7,921 nt of DNA from Acidobacteriota bacterium (GTDB taxonomy: Bacteria; Acidobacteriota; Terriglobia; UBA7540), in the NCBI GenBank assembly GCA_021828245.1, contig JAKASC010000107.1, positions 1 through 7,921 on the forward strand. The letters are read 5' to 3'. The notes beneath the pieces were generated by a model. It searched no databases and had not been told where the DNA came from. It was given only the letters and a program-made list of their open reading frames with translations. The position numbers and the translations under genes are program-made. Of this stretch, positions 6,735-7,921 are shown piece by piece (the stretch's first letter is position 1; each line of letters opens with the position of its first letter).

Positions 6735-7538
6735 GCCTTCTCACCCACCTGGCGCGAACGCCTTCGCCCGCTGCCGAGCGCTCCCTTGATTTCTCCGCCG
6801 CTCGTCATCGCCCACCGGGGCGCATCCGGCGAGGCTCCGGAAAACACTTTGTTGGCTTTTGAGCTTGCAGCGCGCCAGGGCGCCGACGCTATTGAGTGCG
6901 ACGTGCATCTTTCAGCCGACGGCGTTCCCGTGGTCTTGCACGACCGCTCGCTCGGCCGCACCACCTCGGGCTTCGGCCGCGTCAGCGATTATCCCGCCGC
7001 GCTGCTCAAGCGTCTTGACGCCGGCTCCTGGTTCAATCGCCGCTATCCGGCGCGCGCCCAGACACGTTACATCGGGCAACGAATTCCGCTGCTGTCGCAA
7101 GTGCTGGCCTGGGCACGGCGCCGCAAGCTGCGGCTGTTTTTGGAAATCAAGCTGGGCGGCCATGTTTACCCGGGCATTGAGGCGTGCGTGCTGGAAGAGC
7201 TGGCGCGCGCCGGGATGAGCGACCTCACAACCGTCATCTCTTTTGACTTCCCGACCCTACTGCGTCTGCGCCAATTGGACTCGCGCCTTGCGCTGGGTCT
7301 CGATTGCACGCGGCCGGTGCTGGCAATTCGCCGCGCCCAACGGCTGGCCGCGACGACCATCCTTCCCTACTGGGCTTTTGCCTCGCGTCGGTTCATCCGC
7401 CGCGCTCACCGCGCCGGCCTGCGCGTCGCCGTCTGGGACCTTGACCGCCCCCGCGCCATGCGCCGAAAAATCGCCGATGGGATTGATGGAGCTGTCACCC
7501 GCTACCCCGCCCGCCTCCGCCAACTCCTCAAAAGTTGA
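6732..7538 (+). CDS. ugpQ: Glycerophosphodiester phosphodiesterase, cytoplasmic UgpQ type
   Basis: The 268-residue TIM-barrel enzyme hydrolyses glycerophosphodiesters (for example glycerophosphoethanolamine) to glycerol 3-phosphate and an alcohol. The catalytic start HRGASGEAPENT is at 28-39, with His28-Arg29. The metal-binding run IECDVHLSADGVPVVLHD (54-71) gives Glu55, Asp57 and catalytic His70, and LFLEIK (135-140) supplies Glu138 and Lys140. The end departs from the usual pattern: where many homologues have VWTVND and ITDxP, this protein has VWDLDRP (234-240) and VTRYP (255-259). The essential N-terminal residues are intact, so activity is expected. The N-terminus has no signal peptide, which implies cytoplasmic action. 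The start at 6732 overlaps the glpD stop (TAATG) and has no Shine-Dalgarno, so expression probably depends on ribosomes finishing glpD. Its product is the GlpD substrate, which supports a shared pathway. Confidence 0.93.
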   Translation: MAFSPTWRERLRPLPSAPLISPPLVIAHRGASGEAPENTLLAFELAARQGADAIECDVHLSADGVPVVLHDRSLGRTTSGFGRVSDYPAALLKRLDAGSWFNRRYPARAQTRYIGQRIPLLSQVLAWARRRKLRLFLEIKLGGHVYPGIEACVLEELARAGMSDLTTVISFDFPTLLRLRQLDSRLALGLDCTRPVLAIRRAQRLAATTILPYWAFASRRFIRRAHRAGLRVAVWDLDRPRAMRRKIADGIDGAVTRYPARLRQLLKS

Positions 7539-7745
7539 GCCACGCGCCTTTAGGTATTGGCATTAAAGCCAGAGCAATTGACCTACTATTAATTATTATT
7601 ATGGCCGCAACACCGAAGACCCCAGCGGCAGTATAGCCGTCGTGGCCCTTCACCTCCGCAACTTTCGGTGATGGGTGCCGCTCGCTTTCTTTCCGGCGGG
7701 GTGTGATGAGCGTTTACGCGGCCAGGGATTAAAGCCAACAGGCGG
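7539..7745. other. Non-coding stretch after ugpQ with an AT-rich tract
   Basis: No convincing gene or terminator is seen here. A 17-base AT-only run with TATTAT repeats (about 7586-7602) stands out in this GC-rich window and could be a promoter or UP-like element, though no matching -35 is at normal spacing. ATTAAAGCCA occurs at 7562-7571 and again at 7728-7737. Short 4-5 bp hairpins near 7625-7640 and 7650-7676 lack T-runs. An eight-codon frame (7706-7732, MSVYAARD) precedes the next frame but has no supporting evidence. Confidence 0.5.
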
Positions 7746-7921
7746 ATGAGTTGCCGCTCGTGCGGTCAAGCTGCCAACTCGCTGCCGGACGGCATACCTC
7801 GGATGTGCTTTCACGATTTCACTGAATATGAAACGCGCTTGAACGCATTCTTGACAAAGACGGTAGCGAGTGCTTTGATTCACCTTTTTATTTCACGGGT
7901 CGGCGGAACGGGAGTTGCCTG
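7746..7921 (+). CDS. Possible start of a small putative zinc-binding protein, cut by the window end
   Basis: An ATG at 7746 opens 58 codons that run off the window without a stop. The translation begins MSCRSCGQAANS and continues with PRMCFHDFTEYETRLNAF, so Cys3 and Cys6 are followed by Cys21 and His23, a CxxC-N14-CxH arrangement that could bind zinc. The later part (LTKTVASALIHLFISRV, 36-52) is mildly hydrophobic. I do not recognise the family. A weak purine-rich GGCGG directly abuts the ATG, and an in-frame stop lies at 7707-7709. By hand count, the last 121 bases are about 48% GC, lower than glpD and ugpQ. A promoter-like sequence inside it (7851-7879) offers the alternative that this is non-coding and the real gene begins further right. 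Confidence 0.38.
   Translation, partial: MSCRSCGQAANSLPDGIPRMCFHDFTEYETRLNAFLTKTVASALIHLFISRVGGTGVA
7851..7879 (+). promoter_or_regulatory. Candidate sigma-70 promoter near the right edge
   Basis: TTGACA (7851-7856) is a perfect -35. It is followed after 17 bases by TTTGAT (7874-7879), four of six to the -10 consensus, preceded by TGC as in an extended -10. It points out of the window. It overlaps the possible open frame from 7746, so either this match is chance or that frame is not a gene. Confidence 0.33.

Noticed and set aside
7582..7680. Short plus-strand frame with C/G-rich third positions (GRNTEDPSGSIAVVALHLR)
   Set aside because: The codon pattern looks gene-like for about 22 codons, but there is no ATG/GTG/TTG start and a stop follows soon. 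It might be a gene remnant, but nothing supports an identity.
7650..7883. 77-residue minus-strand frame near the right edge, with a GTG start
   Set aside because: It is Arg/His-rich with no recognisable motif, and it opposes a frame with a clearer cysteine pattern.
1..7921. CRISPR array, tRNA/rRNA genes, transposase or phage genes
   Set aside because: I saw no regularly spaced direct repeats, no tRNA-like cloverleaf with a T-loop, and no mobile-element protein motifs on either strand.

Overview
The window looks like ordinary chromosomal DNA from a GC-rich bacterium, most likely an Acidobacteriota member. Two things point there. The first gene is a very large TonB-dependent-receptor-like barrel of the Oar type that is greatly expanded in that phylum. 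There is also a small four-cysteine protein of a kind I associate with it. This placement is inference from protein style, not a measured phylogeny.

Layout from left to right. (1) Bases 1-2519 hold the 3' part of an outer-membrane Oar/TonB-dependent receptor-like protein whose N-terminus lies before the window. (2) Bases 2520-2641 are a non-coding segment with three consecutive hairpins, one with 15-position arms. It may be a transcription-end structure or a copy of a dispersed intergenic repeat. (3) msrA (2678-3151) encodes methionine sulfoxide reductase A behind a strong Shine-Dalgarno sequence. (4) A 71-residue four-cysteine protein (3311-3526) follows on the same strand. (5) It converges, 15 bases apart, with a minus-strand permease of the ion transporter superfamily (ArsB/SLC13/CitMHS-like, 3542-4789). 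(6) A 311-base divergent intergenic region (4790-5100) carries weak promoter candidates on both strands. (7) glpD (5101-6732) and a ugpQ-type glycerophosphodiester phosphodiesterase (6732-7538) overlap by one base and form a two-gene operon. (8) The right end (7539-7921) is more AT-rich. It includes a 58-codon frame open to the window edge, with a CxxC...CxH pattern, which may be the start of an unrecognised zinc-binding protein.

The clearest functional unit is glpD-ugpQ. The phosphodiesterase would release sn-glycerol 3-phosphate from deacylated phospholipid headgroups. GlpD would oxidise that to dihydroxyacetone phosphate, passing electrons to the quinone pool. No glycerol kinase, facilitator or glycerophosphodiester importer is present here, and the phosphodiesterase has no evident signal peptide. 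Internal lipid turnover or import encoded elsewhere is therefore more likely than a complete local uptake system. I found no CRISPR array, RNA gene, recognisable transposase or prophage gene, and no convincing new multi-gene system. The best leads are the structured segment before msrA, the four-cysteine protein and the cut-off frame at the right edge.
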